From: Nitrosomonas sp. UBA6494
GTDB lineage: Bacteria; Pseudomonadota; Gammaproteobacteria; Burkholderiales; Nitrosomonadaceae
Assembly: GCA_002435335.1 (NCBI GenBank)
Contig: DJMI01000152.1
Span: 1-20,089, forward strand
Length of the DNA stretch: 20,089 nt
Reading direction: 5' to 3'
Shown here: piece by piece, positions 1-7,553 of the stretch
Numbering within the stretch: position 1 is the stretch's first letter
How the letters are laid out: the number at the start of each line of letters is the position of its first letter
Made by a program: the position numbers and the translations under genes
The notes under the pieces: model-generated
Seen by the model: the letters and a program-made list of their open reading frames with translations, nothing else
Databases searched by the model: none
What the model was told of the DNA's origin: nothing

Positions 1-647
1 TGCTGTTTTTCAGGATCGACTAGTATAGTTTTTAGCCAGTTTTCAAAAGCCAAATGGTGCTTGCTATCATATTGCCAGCACAGAAATCCCATCGATTTAC
101 CCATCGCGATGTTTTGGTATTGATCGTCAATATAAATTGTATTTTCAGGCTTTAATCGAAATGTATCGATTGCATAGCGATAAATCGCTGGGTTAGGTTT
201 TAACATGCCGATCTCAAACGACAAGACCTGATGCCTAAATAACGCAAATTCCGGGTAGCGCTCAAAAATCCACGGACAATGAATTGCGTTAATATTCGAT
301 ATCAAAATCAATGTATGATTCTTTTGCGCAAGGCTGCGAACACAATCCCACATTGCTTTATTGGGAGAAAAAATTTGCTGCCATGACAGATAAAACTGTT
401 CGACCGTTGCTTCACTATAAAGAATCTTGAGCGCCCACTGCGCAAACGCCACCGGGTTTATCTCTCCCTTTTCCAGCGCATCCTTTCGTTCCAGCACTCG
501 GTGAACGCATGCTAGAGGATCCTTGATTTCAGTCGGCACCAATTTGGTCAGCGAAGTTTCGAAATCGAAACTAAGCAGTACTTGTCCGATATCGAATAAA
601 AATGTATTTTTGGAATTAAAGTTTAATTGTTCGATTTTTGCTGGCAT
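1..647 (-). CDS. HAD-superfamily hydrolase, YihX type (3' end cut by window edge)
   Basis: Translating the minus strand from the ATG at 647 gives an open frame of 215 codons that runs off the left edge without a stop. It reads as a HAD subfamily IA phosphatase. Motif I is FDIGQVLLSFD with the nucleophile Asp19, motif II is LISNINAIH, the motif III lysine lies in GMLKPNPAIY, and motif IV is IYIDDQYQN. The order and spacing match E. coli YihX (alpha-D-glucose-1-phosphate phosphatase). As in YihX, the second acid of the usual DxD motif is replaced by Gly (DxG). YihX is about 199 residues, so only a few C-terminal residues should be missing. The substrate cannot be told from sequence. In E. coli the place after zapA and 6S RNA is held by ygfA (5-formyltetrahydrofolate cyclo-ligase), which is absent here. 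Confidence 0.85.
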   Translation of the reverse strand, partial: MPAKIEQLNFNSKNTFLFDIGQVLLSFDFETSLTKLVPTEIKDPLACVHRVLERKDALEKGEINPVAFAQWALKILYSEATVEQFYLSWQQIFSPNKAMWDCVRSLAQKNHTLILISNINAIHCPWIFERYPEFALFRHQVLSFEIGMLKPNPAIYRYAIDTFRLKPENTIYIDDQYQNIAMGKSMGFLCWQYDSKHHLAFENWLKTILVDPEKQ

Positions 648-673
648 GAGAAATGGCTGGTAAGAAACGTCAA

Positions 674-719
674 TACAAACAAAAAGGACAAGAATGCGTG
701 ATTCAACATTCTTGTCCTT
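674..719 (-). terminator. Rho-independent terminator of the 6S RNA gene
   Basis: A perfect 13-bp inverted repeat (707-719 with 684-696, 10-nt loop) is followed on the minus strand by a T-rich run at 685-674. It begins right at the predicted 3' end of 6S RNA and lies 37 bases upstream of the HAD gene start. Confidence 0.88.
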
Positions 720-721
720 GA

Positions 722-899
722 ATAGCTCCCCACATATGCCGTCAGGCTATCATCTTGAACCATAAGGTCCAAGGCGGCTGTTTCATGGATACATCAGGCA
801 CACCCGGAACTGGGCGCGCACAACAGCATCACTATAATCGACAGCCAATTTTTAACAATTGGTTCAAAGAATATAAGCCTTAACAAACACCGCAGGGAT
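722..899 (-). ncRNA. ssrS: 6S RNA
   Basis: 6S RNA binds the sigma70 RNA polymerase holoenzyme by mimicking an open promoter, and it dampens transcription in stationary phase. On the minus strand the region has the family's layout. A 5' closing strand begins CCCTGCGGTG. A hairpin with CCAATT/AATTGG arms (845-862) sits in the 5' side of the central bubble. A GC-rich apical stem reads GCGCGCCCAG...CGGGTGTGC. The diagnostic 3' segment CCTTGGACCTTATGGTTCAAG is followed by ATAGCCTGACGGCAT, closely matching E. coli (CCTTGAACC...GGTTCAAG...CAGCCTGCGGCGGCAT). The position just downstream of zapA is the conserved place for ssrS in Proteobacteria. Ends are estimated to within about 5 nt. I did not find a convincing promoter, which would lie around the zapA stop. 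Confidence 0.93.
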
Positions 900-920
900 T
901 AACTTGTATTGCACCAACAA

Positions 921-1220
921 CTACATATCTTTACTTGCAATGACTCCGTCAATTTTCTTTTTCAATGTAGCAATTCTACGCTTAAATTCATCTATGTCAA
1001 AGCTACTGCCATTACGAATCATTAATAATTCATGCGATATTTTTAGTGCTGCAACAATAGTTACACGCTCCGAATCGACAACCCTGCCTTCACTCTTAAC
1101 TTCTTGTATTTTATCATTTAGATAAGCAGCAGCCAATTGAATCTCTTCTTGTTCATCTTCAGGGCATACAATACAAAAATCTCTGCCCATGATATTAATA
1201 TTTAGTGATTTATGCTCCAT
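921..1220 (-). CDS. zapA: Cell division protein ZapA
   Basis: ZapA binds FtsZ in the cytoplasm and bundles protofilaments to stabilise the Z-ring. This 99-residue protein has the family's normal length. The N-terminal FtsZ-binding head starts with LNINIMGRDFCIVCPEDEQEEIQLAAAYLNDKIQEVK, and residues 40-95 form the long helix (ERVTIVAALKISHELL, then a charged coiled coil) through which ZapA tetramerises. The start codon at 1220 lies inside the end of the upstream coiled-coil gene (11-base overlap), which implies translational coupling. The gene is followed directly by 6S RNA, the usual proteobacterial arrangement. Confidence 0.95.
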   Translation of the reverse strand: MEHKSLNINIMGRDFCIVCPEDEQEEIQLAAAYLNDKIQEVKSEGRVVDSERVTIVAALKISHELLMIRNGSSFDIDEFKRRIATLKKKIDGVIASKDM

Positions 1221-1410
1221 CTTCCGGCAACTCCATTAAAAGCGATTCGAGTCGATTTGCGGCAACATCTATTTTTGCATTTAGTGCGTTGCATTGAGCA
1301 TTCGAAGTCATCAATGCTTCGCGAAGCTGACTATTTTCTATGCGCGAATCATTATAAAGTTGGATCAGCAAGGCAACTTTATCCTCTAACGATTCAAACT
1401 CAGCTTTCAT
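1210..1410 (-). CDS. ZapB-like short coiled-coil protein (TIGR02449-type)
   Basis: This 66-residue protein is almost entirely coiled coil: regular hydrophobic heptads run through LEDKVALLIQLYNDSRIENSQLREAL and continue to residue 60. It has no Cys-rich or catalytic motif. Small proteins of this kind (TIGR02449 family, ZapB-like) are commonly encoded immediately upstream of zapA in beta- and gammaproteobacteria, and are thought to work with ZapA at the division site as ZapB does in E. coli. The 11-base overlap with zapA supports co-translation. The role is inferred from size, coiled-coil nature and position. No catalytic function is expected. Confidence 0.8.
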   Translation of the reverse strand: MKAEFESLEDKVALLIQLYNDSRIENSQLREALMTSNAQCNALNAKIDVAANRLESLLMELPEDGA

Positions 1411-1497
1411 TGTGACATCACTTTTTAAAAATTAAGGTCGATTACCGATTCTTAAATTCTTTTGGGCACTCTGTGACTTTTCGCCATTCAAGCAAAT

Positions 1498-1743
1498 CTA
1501 TAATTTGCGGTGAGTCCCGTCACAAAAAGGTGCTGTACTCGTTTTTTTACAAGTGCATAACCAATATTGCTTGGTTTCGCTCACGTTAAATTTTTTTGGC
1601 AAAAATTCTGTCGTCTTATGAGACCCATCACAGAACGGCTGCGATTTGCTTTTTCCACACGTGCACCAAAAATAGTCTTTCCCTGCTTCTAGCTTGACTT
1701 CGATGGGGGAAAAAGCTTGCTGATTATTTGAAGATTGGTTCAT
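1498..1743 (-). CDS. Double CDGSH-type iron-sulfur protein
   Basis: This 81-residue protein carries two complete CDGSH [2Fe-2S] motifs of the form C-x-C-x2-(S/T)-x3-P-x-C-D-G-(S/T)-H. The first has Cys27, Cys29, Cys38 and His42; the second has Cys63, Cys65, Cys74 and His78. Each should bind a cluster with three Cys and one His, as in mitoNEET. There is no signal peptide or membrane anchor, so it should be a soluble cytoplasmic electron-transfer or cluster-transfer protein. Bacterial two-motif members are widespread but poorly understood. It lies between zipA and the zapA pair on the same strand. A 222-base gap separates it from zipA, so it may have its own promoter. Confidence 0.9.
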   Translation of the reverse strand: MNQSSNNQQAFSPIEVKLEAGKDYFWCTCGKSKSQPFCDGSHKTTEFLPKKFNVSETKQYWLCTCKKTSTAPFCDGTHRKL

Positions 1744-1965
1744 AGCGAATACTTTATCAATAAATACGTCAATTTCTCTCTATATACATCATTCCGAAGT
1801 AGTTATTTATTTATCAATTTAGTAGATAAATTTCTTAAATACCCAATGAATAGATGCAAGTAACTTTATGTTATCTCAGATTTTATCTTAAAAAAAGTAG
1901 CGTTTGCTTTTGCGTTTACGGATATTTACGCCTTATCTTTAGTTTTTTATTGACTACCCTCCTAC

Positions 1966-3159
1966 TTAAACAAATAGTCGTAATGCGCTAGGACTACCCG
2001 CACTAATATGATTGTTTTTCATGGAAGTTTGTATTTCGATCAATTGCTGTTTGCTTCGTTGGATGCCGCTATCGCTTAACGGTACTCTGTTGTCATCCAC
2101 CATTATGCCGCCAAGTGTATTTGAGAAAATCTTCGCCAAATGAGTCATTTGATCGAACACACGTTCACCATGAGCAACGCGCGGAACATCGAGTAAGAAA
2201 GTCACGCCATGCGTGGTAAGGGATTTCATATTCTCAGGCAAAAAGGGAGAAGATTCATAATTACTTAATATAAACAATACATTATTATTTTCATCGCGAT
2301 ATTTAAATATCCCGTCAGGCTCCAGCCTAAACCCAGAGGCTTCAGCTAAAGCACGTATTTTTGTACCAACAAATGCACCCTCATCTTTGCTGATAATATT
2401 AATTCCAATCATGACATCTACGTCGGCGCAAAATTTATCTAACTTTACGGCCTTTTCGTGCGCTGCCACTATATCTGGACAGTCTGCAGTTGCATGAATC
2501 TGCGATGCAAATTCTAAAACTAAGTCTCTAAATTTAGACAGATTTACCTCACTGATCGGCCCTGCCCGGTCAGCAAGCTGCAAACAACCTTTTAACAAAT
2601 AATAACCGTCACTCTCGACATTCGATTCATTGGTAATCTCTTCCCACGGTGCATTAGCATTCTGCTGTCCCAGCCAAACCACGGACTTCCCAAAATCAAA
2701 TTTTCTTTGCAGTAACTTAGCAACATAAGTATTGGCAATTATTGAATCGGCACGAATATTTATAATGTAATTGGTATTGTTATCGAAATCCAGCAAAGGA
2801 GAAGGTGCTGTTGTACTTGCAGAGATTATTGTGGTGTGCGTATGGCTGACAGTGTTTGCAGGAGGGGAAGTTGTCGATGTCTTTTTAGCTTCGGCAGTCG
2901 CTGTATCCATCTGTGTAAATGCATCGATCCGACTAAAAGCATCCGGCGGAACTTCAGGCACTGTTTTATTGAAACTTGGCTCTATTCTCTGAAAAGTATC
3001 TTCACCGCTATGCTCATCCAATAAAATATCGTCATGTTTATGATCAAATGCAGCTTGTACTTTGCGCCGATAACGCTGCTGCTGTACCCAATTAAAGATG
3101 GCAACGCCTGCGATTACGATAACACCGATAATTATCAAACTTAACTGCAAGTCACTCAT
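1966..3159 (-). CDS. zipA: Cell division protein ZipA
   Basis: ZipA tethers FtsZ to the inner membrane. The 397-residue protein has the family's layout. A single N-terminal membrane helix (about residues 5-24, SLIIIGVIVIAGVAIFNW) is followed by the positive patch QQQRYRRK, then a Thr/Ser/Pro-rich linker (about 80-125). A C-terminal FtsZ-binding domain (about 130-390) includes TFLLDVPRVAHGERVFDQM and the typical ending TLGGIMVDDNRVPLSDSGI. The start at 3159 has a strong Shine-Dalgarno AGGGAG nine bases upstream. It lies 89 bases downstream of smc on the same strand, the arrangement known from other betaproteobacteria. There ligA often follows; here a CDGSH protein takes that place. Confidence 0.92.
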   Translation of the reverse strand: MSDLQLSLIIIGVIVIAGVAIFNWVQQQRYRRKVQAAFDHKHDDILLDEHSGEDTFQRIEPSFNKTVPEVPPDAFSRIDAFTQMDTATAEAKKTSTTSPPANTVSHTHTTIISASTTAPSPLLDFDNNTNYIINIRADSIIANTYVAKLLQRKFDFGKSVVWLGQQNANAPWEEITNESNVESDGYYLLKGCLQLADRAGPISEVNLSKFRDLVLEFASQIHATADCPDIVAAHEKAVKLDKFCADVDVMIGINIISKDEGAFVGTKIRALAEASGFRLEPDGIFKYRDENNNVLFILSNYESSPFLPENMKSLTTHGVTFLLDVPRVAHGERVFDQMTHLAKIFSNTLGGIMVDDNRVPLSDSGIQRSKQQLIEIQTSMKNNHISAGSPSALRLFV

Positions 3160-3248
3160 ACTTAAAATCTCCCTAAATATTCTATTGCCAGTTTCGCCAA
3201 ATACAGCTTAGAAATTAAATTATGTCAGTTTTATTGGTTGTATCACAA

Positions 3249-6200
3249 TCACTTTACTGTTAAATGAATCTCGCGTTTTCCCAATTTGACCGCATCGGCA
3301 AGATCGACTGCCACAATTTTGGATACTCCTTGTTCTTGCATTGTAACGCCAATTAATCGATGCGCCATTTCCATAGTTATTTTATTGTGACTGATGAATA
3401 AAAATTGCGTTTGCTTGGCCATCGTTTTAACCAATTCGCAAAAACGCTCCGTATTACTGTCATCCAATGGAGCATCCACCTCATCCAGCAAACAAAAAGG
3501 TGCTGGATTCAATTTGAATAACGAAAAAATCAGAGCCAAAGCTGTCAATGCTTTCTCTCCCCCCGATAATAAATGTATCGAACTATTTTTTTTCCCGGGA
3601 GGTTGCGCCATCAACATAAATCCGGCATCAATCGCTTCGCCGCCAAGCAGTACGAGTTTTGCTTGGCCACCGGTAAATATAACCGGAAAGATTTCGTTCA
3701 AATGCGCATTAACTTGAATAAACGTATCTTTCAATCGCATTTGCGTTTCACGGTCAATTTGTCGGATTGCACCATCCAATGTAGCAACGGCATGATAAAG
3801 ATCATTTAGTTGCATCAATAAATTAGCTTGCTGTATTCGGCTTTTCTCAAGCTCTTCGATTGCCGCTAAATTTACTGCTCCCAATGCAGCTATTTTATTA
3901 TTACATTGTTGAATTTCATTTTGCAGTTTAGATGCAGAATTTTTTCCTATCGAAGGCATCAACGAAGCAATATCAATTCGGGAGTTTTCGATCAAATCAT
4001 TTAATTGATCGATATTTAACAATACCGCTTGTTCTTTCAGTTGTACTTGACTAATGGTTTCACGCAGTGCGCGCGATTTCTGCTCGAAGGTCATGCGAGT
4101 TATATCGATTTCTCGCAATCGGTGTGCGATATCATTCAATTCCTGACGAACCTGCCCTACTTCCGATTCGATCACAAGCCGATGCGTATTCGATTGCTCC
4201 AACAAAGCTTTAATCGCAGTATCATCGCAAGCATCCTTTTCTTTGAGGAATTTAGCACGCTGCTCACTCAGCCTCACCAGATCTTCATCGACATGCTGAA
4301 GAATTACAGCTATTTCATTGATTTTACTTTCACAAGATTTCAGATGAAATATGCTTTCTTGCATTTCCCTTGCTGACTGTTGCATCATTTGACGGTGCTT
4401 TACCAGCAATTGACCAGCATCATCCGAAGCTGATTTGGTTTGTTCCGCCTGTTGTTTAAGAATGTGGGTTTTCGCTTGAATATCTGCTAGATTATCAAAC
4501 GCTGTTTGTCGCAAAGTTATTTCGTCAAGCAAAGCTTGCTTAATTTCATTAAGTTCGACGACAATATTTTGATTACGCTTAGCAATTTGCTCTTCGGCTT
4601 GTATCAATTTCACTCTTTCCAATTGCAATTGGTGCGAACGCTGATACAACTGCTTGTTATTTTCTTTAATTTGCTGGATTTCAGTGCTCGTCTGGTTATA
4701 TTGCAATTCAATCTGCACCAATTCATTTTGCTGCTTAGCTATCGCGACCTCGAATTGCTCAATTTCTGTTTTTAACGAAATTAACTCTTGCTGTCGCGAC
4801 AACACACCGTGCAATTGAGAATCCGGCGCATAAAAGGTACAACTTTGATGCGTCACTATATGTCCTTCAGGAGTGACAATCATGTCACCAAACTGCAACT
4901 GCGTTCTTTGACTAAAAGCTTCTTTAATATCATCGGCAACATATACATGATTCAACCAATCTTCCAAAGCAAAGCGTGCATGCTCGTTATTGAATGTTAT
5001 TAAGCTCAGCAATCCTTTTAACGCTTGCGATTTAGGTGTAATTTGCCATTGATTTGATACAACTTTTGCTGATTTTTCTTCAAATACAGTCCATTTTCCA
5101 ATCGGTAACTGATCTCTCGTATCCAATAATTGATCTAATTGTGTAAGCCTTATACTGTTCAGTCGCTCCCGTAAAACAGCTTCTAATGCGATTTCCCATT
5201 GCGGTAAGATTTGGATGCCTTGCCATAAGCGTGGCAAATTCCTCCATTGTTTGCTGTCTAACCATGATTGCAATTGCTGATTATTTTCGAGCTTCTGCTG
5301 AAGATTAATCAATGCCGTTTGTCGTGCCTCAGCTTTTGATAACGCATATTTCGTTTCCTGAATATGTTGTTGTATTTTTTGTTTTAGTTGACTCGTTTCA
5401 TGCAATAGCCCCTCAACGACTTGTTGCTTCTGAGCGGCTTGCTGTAAACTTATTTCAATATGGTCAATTTCGTGCTGAAGCTGAGCAAGTCTGATTGAAT
5501 CGATAAAAACCAGCTCATTTTGTTCTTTTGACAAGCGTGCTTGGCGCGCCTCCAATTGCTGGATGCTTTTATCCACATGAGCAATCTGATTATTTGTGAG
5601 TTGATAACTCTGCTCCATCCTTAATAGATTATGGCGAGATTCATTTAATGCATTCTGACAACGGGAAAAATCAGACTCCATTTCTGGAAGTTGTTGATCA
5701 TATGCTTCGCATTGCTGCTGCATTTGTCGGTGTTTTTGTTCTGCTGTTATTTTTTCTTGTTGCCAGTGTGCTCGTTGTTCTAAATTAACCGCCTTTAAGC
5801 TTTCGTTTTTTTGCAGCTGCTCTTCGATTTGACATATCTGTTGATTCAATCTCTCCTTGGTCGCGGAAAAGTGGGCAATTTCCTGCTCCAGGCGTCCAAT
5901 TTCTGCCTCGACACCGTACAATCGACCCTGTGCCTGCAACAATCGCTCGTTAATCCGATATTCACTAAGCCGGGTTTCTTCAAATTCTTTTTCGGCGCTA
6001 TGCTGAGTAACAACCGCCAACTGTAATGCTGCTTCCAAATTTGAAAGCTCTTGTTTAATTTGTTCATACTGATGTATTACCTCAATTTTTCGCTGACACC
6101 ATAACAAGGCTTGCGAATTCTGTAATTTCTCCTGTAGTGCTTGATATTGCACCGCAGTCGCAGCCTGTTCTTCAAGATGACGCAATTGCTCGCTAAGTGT

Positions 6201-6797
6201 CTGACTAATATCTTCTAAGCGAACCAAATTCTTTCGCGCTTCGGTGAGTCGTAGTGATGTTTCTTGCCTTCTTTCCCGGTACTGAGAAATACCTGCTGCT
6301 TCTTCTAAAAAGGTTTTTAATTCCAGTGGCTTTGCTTCAATGATTTGGGAAATCATTCCCTGTTCGATAATTGCGTATCCTCGGCTACCAGCGCCAGTAC
6401 CCAGAAAAAGGTCTGCAATATCGCGACGACGTACGGGAAGATTATTGATGAAATAACTTGAAACACCATCTCGCTGCAAGATGCGCTTTATGGCGATTTC
6501 ACTGTAAGTTGACCACTGACCGGTTACTTGTCCTAAGTGATTTTCGAAAATAATTTCAACACTAGCACGCCCCAAGGCTTTGCGGGTATCTGAGCCTGCA
6601 AAAATAACATCTTGCATCGAATCACCACGTAGCGCCGACGCTTTGGATTCTCCCAAAACCCAACGAACCGCATCAATGATATTGGATTTGCCGCAGCCAT
6701 TGGGACCGACGATCCCGACCAGATCGTATGACACAGGAACCGAGGTTGGATCGACAAAAGATTTGAAGCCTGCAAGCTTAATATGAGCTAAGCGCAA
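3249..6797 (-). CDS. smc: Chromosome partition ATPase SMC
   Basis: SMC is the ATPase of the SMC-ScpAB condensin that organises and segregates the chromosome. The 1182-residue protein has all parts in order: N-terminal half-ATPase with Walker A GPNGCGKS (31-38), a Gln-rich coiled-coil arm (about 170-500), hinge (about 505-650, including ALEDWLNHVYVADDI), a returning coiled coil (about 660-1000), and a C-terminal half-ATPase with signature LSGGEKALTAL (from 1077) and Walker B FCLLDEVDAPLDD (about 1101-1113). The start codon is TTG at 6797. The next residues, RLAHIKLAGFKSFVDPT, are exactly the family N-terminus, and no ATG lies in frame upstream. There is no clear Shine-Dalgarno. ScpA and ScpB are not in this window. 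Confidence 0.97.
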   Translation of the reverse strand: MRLAHIKLAGFKSFVDPTSVPVSYDLVGIVGPNGCGKSNIIDAVRWVLGESKASALRGDSMQDVIFAGSDTRKALGRASVEIIFENHLGQVTGQWSTYSEIAIKRILQRDGVSSYFINNLPVRRRDIADLFLGTGAGSRGYAIIEQGMISQIIEAKPLELKTFLEEAAGISQYRERRQETSLRLTEARKNLVRLEDISQTLSEQLRHLEEQAATAVQYQALQEKLQNSQALLWCQRKIEVIHQYEQIKQELSNLEAALQLAVVTQHSAEKEFEETRLSEYRINERLLQAQGRLYGVEAEIGRLEQEIAHFSATKERLNQQICQIEEQLQKNESLKAVNLEQRAHWQQEKITAEQKHRQMQQQCEAYDQQLPEMESDFSRCQNALNESRHNLLRMEQSYQLTNNQIAHVDKSIQQLEARQARLSKEQNELVFIDSIRLAQLQHEIDHIEISLQQAAQKQQVVEGLLHETSQLKQKIQQHIQETKYALSKAEARQTALINLQQKLENNQQLQSWLDSKQWRNLPRLWQGIQILPQWEIALEAVLRERLNSIRLTQLDQLLDTRDQLPIGKWTVFEEKSAKVVSNQWQITPKSQALKGLLSLITFNNEHARFALEDWLNHVYVADDIKEAFSQRTQLQFGDMIVTPEGHIVTHQSCTFYAPDSQLHGVLSRQQELISLKTEIEQFEVAIAKQQNELVQIELQYNQTSTEIQQIKENNKQLYQRSHQLQLERVKLIQAEEQIAKRNQNIVVELNEIKQALLDEITLRQTAFDNLADIQAKTHILKQQAEQTKSASDDAGQLLVKHRQMMQQSAREMQESIFHLKSCESKINEIAVILQHVDEDLVRLSEQRAKFLKEKDACDDTAIKALLEQSNTHRLVIESEVGQVRQELNDIAHRLREIDITRMTFEQKSRALRETISQVQLKEQAVLLNIDQLNDLIENSRIDIASLMPSIGKNSASKLQNEIQQCNNKIAALGAVNLAAIEELEKSRIQQANLLMQLNDLYHAVATLDGAIRQIDRETQMRLKDTFIQVNAHLNEIFPVIFTGGQAKLVLLGGEAIDAGFMLMAQPPGKKNSSIHLLSGGEKALTALALIFSLFKLNPAPFCLLDEVDAPLDDSNTERFCELVKTMAKQTQFLFISHNKITMEMAHRLIGVTMQEQGVSKIVAVDLADAVKLGKREIHLTVK

Positions 6798-6854
6798 TTT
6801 TTGATTATCAGATAAGGCAGTTATAATAGGCGAAGCGCATTACGCAAGCGTAAT
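6798..6854 (+). promoter_or_regulatory. Candidate queF promoter with palindromic operator-like site
   Basis: The smc/queF divergent gap contains a perfect -10 box TATAAT (6822-6827), with TTTTGA 17 bases upstream at 6799-6804 as a weak -35. Just past the expected start point lies the 16-base inverted repeat ATTACGCAAGCGTAAT (6839-6854, 7-bp arms). It could be an operator or a 5'-end hairpin. On the other strand TATTAT (6829-6824) could serve smc. No preQ1 riboswitch fold was recognised. Confidence 0.45.
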
Positions 6855-6893
6855 CATACTGGAACTTAATCAATTTCACCACGAGCAAGCAGA

Positions 6894-7310
6894 ATGGCAA
6901 CACAACCGCAAAAAACACTAGAAACTTTTGATAATCCTTACACTAACCGGGATTATCATATTCACATGGAAATACCGGAATTTACCTGCTTATGCCCCAA
7001 AACTGGGCAACCGGATTTTGCCACATTATTACTTGACTATATTCCTGACAAGAAATGTGTCGAATTAAAAAGCTTGAAGCTATATATTTGGTCATACCGA
7101 AATGAAAGTGCATTTCATGAAGCAATTACCAACAAAATCTTAGATGATCTGGTATCGGTGATGAAACCTAGATATCTACGCTTGATTGCACGTTTTTATG
7201 TGCGTGGAGGTATTTTTACCAATGTAGTCGTTGATCATCGAAAAAAAGGCTGGAAGCAAGATCCCCTGATTTTGTTGCGTGATTTCGATCACCAATCCAA
7301 TTTTCGCTGA
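6894..7310 (+). CDS. queF: NADPH-dependent 7-cyano-7-deazaguanine reductase QueF
   Basis: QueF reduces the nitrile of preQ0 to the amine preQ1 with NADPH, in the pathway to queuosine in tRNA. At 138 residues it is the short single-domain (Bacillus-like, YkvM) form, not the 280-residue E. coli form. Catalytic residues align with B. subtilis QueF: Cys34 in EFTCLCPKTGQPDF (thioimide nucleophile), Asp41 (proton donor) and Glu76 in the substrate-binding FHEA segment. The QueF signature ELKSLKLY spans residues 57-64. It is transcribed away from smc and is followed by a hairpin at 7353-7374. No other queuosine genes are in the window. Confidence 0.96.
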   Translation: MATQPQKTLETFDNPYTNRDYHIHMEIPEFTCLCPKTGQPDFATLLLDYIPDKKCVELKSLKLYIWSYRNESAFHEAITNKILDDLVSVMKPRYLRLIARFYVRGGIFTNVVVDHRKKGWKQDPLILLRDFDHQSNFR

Positions 7311-7344
7311 TTCTCAATTAATCGGATACGCTAGAAACATAAAC

Positions 7345-7374
7345 CAAAAAAAATCAGCGCCCTAAAGCGCTGAT
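7345..7374 (-). terminator. Terminator-like hairpin pointing to the minus strand
   Basis: A perfect 8-bp stem (7353-7360 ATCAGCGC with 7367-7374, loop CCTAAA) follows queF. The T-run lies on the minus-strand side (eight A in a row on the plus strand next to the left arm), so its polarity is minus. It may still work for queF as a two-way hairpin, but the plus side has only CATTAGTTTA after the stem. No minus-strand gene precedes it. Confidence 0.6.
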
Positions 7375-7553
7375 CATTAGTTTAACATTCAGGAAGATAC
7401 GCTCGCAGTTTACCATGGCATTTGTGAAGGAATTGTGATAGTCAGGAAAATTCCGATGACAATAGAGTAACAATGCTTTCATACGTTGCGAGTGCATTAA
7501 CAATCAATAACATTTCAAATAACACCATAATCAACATCAATCTCCGACAAACA

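Noticed and set aside
904..1125. Plus-strand 73-codon frame opposite zapA
   Set aside because: It is antisense to a clear zapA gene.
1212..1415. Plus-strand 67-codon frame opposite the ZapB-like gene
   Set aside because: It mirrors the coiled-coil gene, which has the conserved overlap with zapA; the plus frame shows no feature.
1744..1965. Terminator for zipA in the AT-rich gap before the CDGSH gene
   Set aside because: There is a T-run on the minus strand near 1890-1896, but the preceding stem (GCGT/ACGC within repeats of AAACGC) is too weak to call.
3394..6067. Several open frames of 60-115 codons antisense to, or in other frames of, smc
   Set aside because: They lie entirely within a full-length, well-conserved smc gene and have no recognisable domains; many are low-complexity antisense of coiled-coil codons.
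6798..6893. preQ1 riboswitch upstream of queF
   Set aside because: No preQ1 aptamer fold or sequence was recognised; only a short palindrome and a -10 box are visible.
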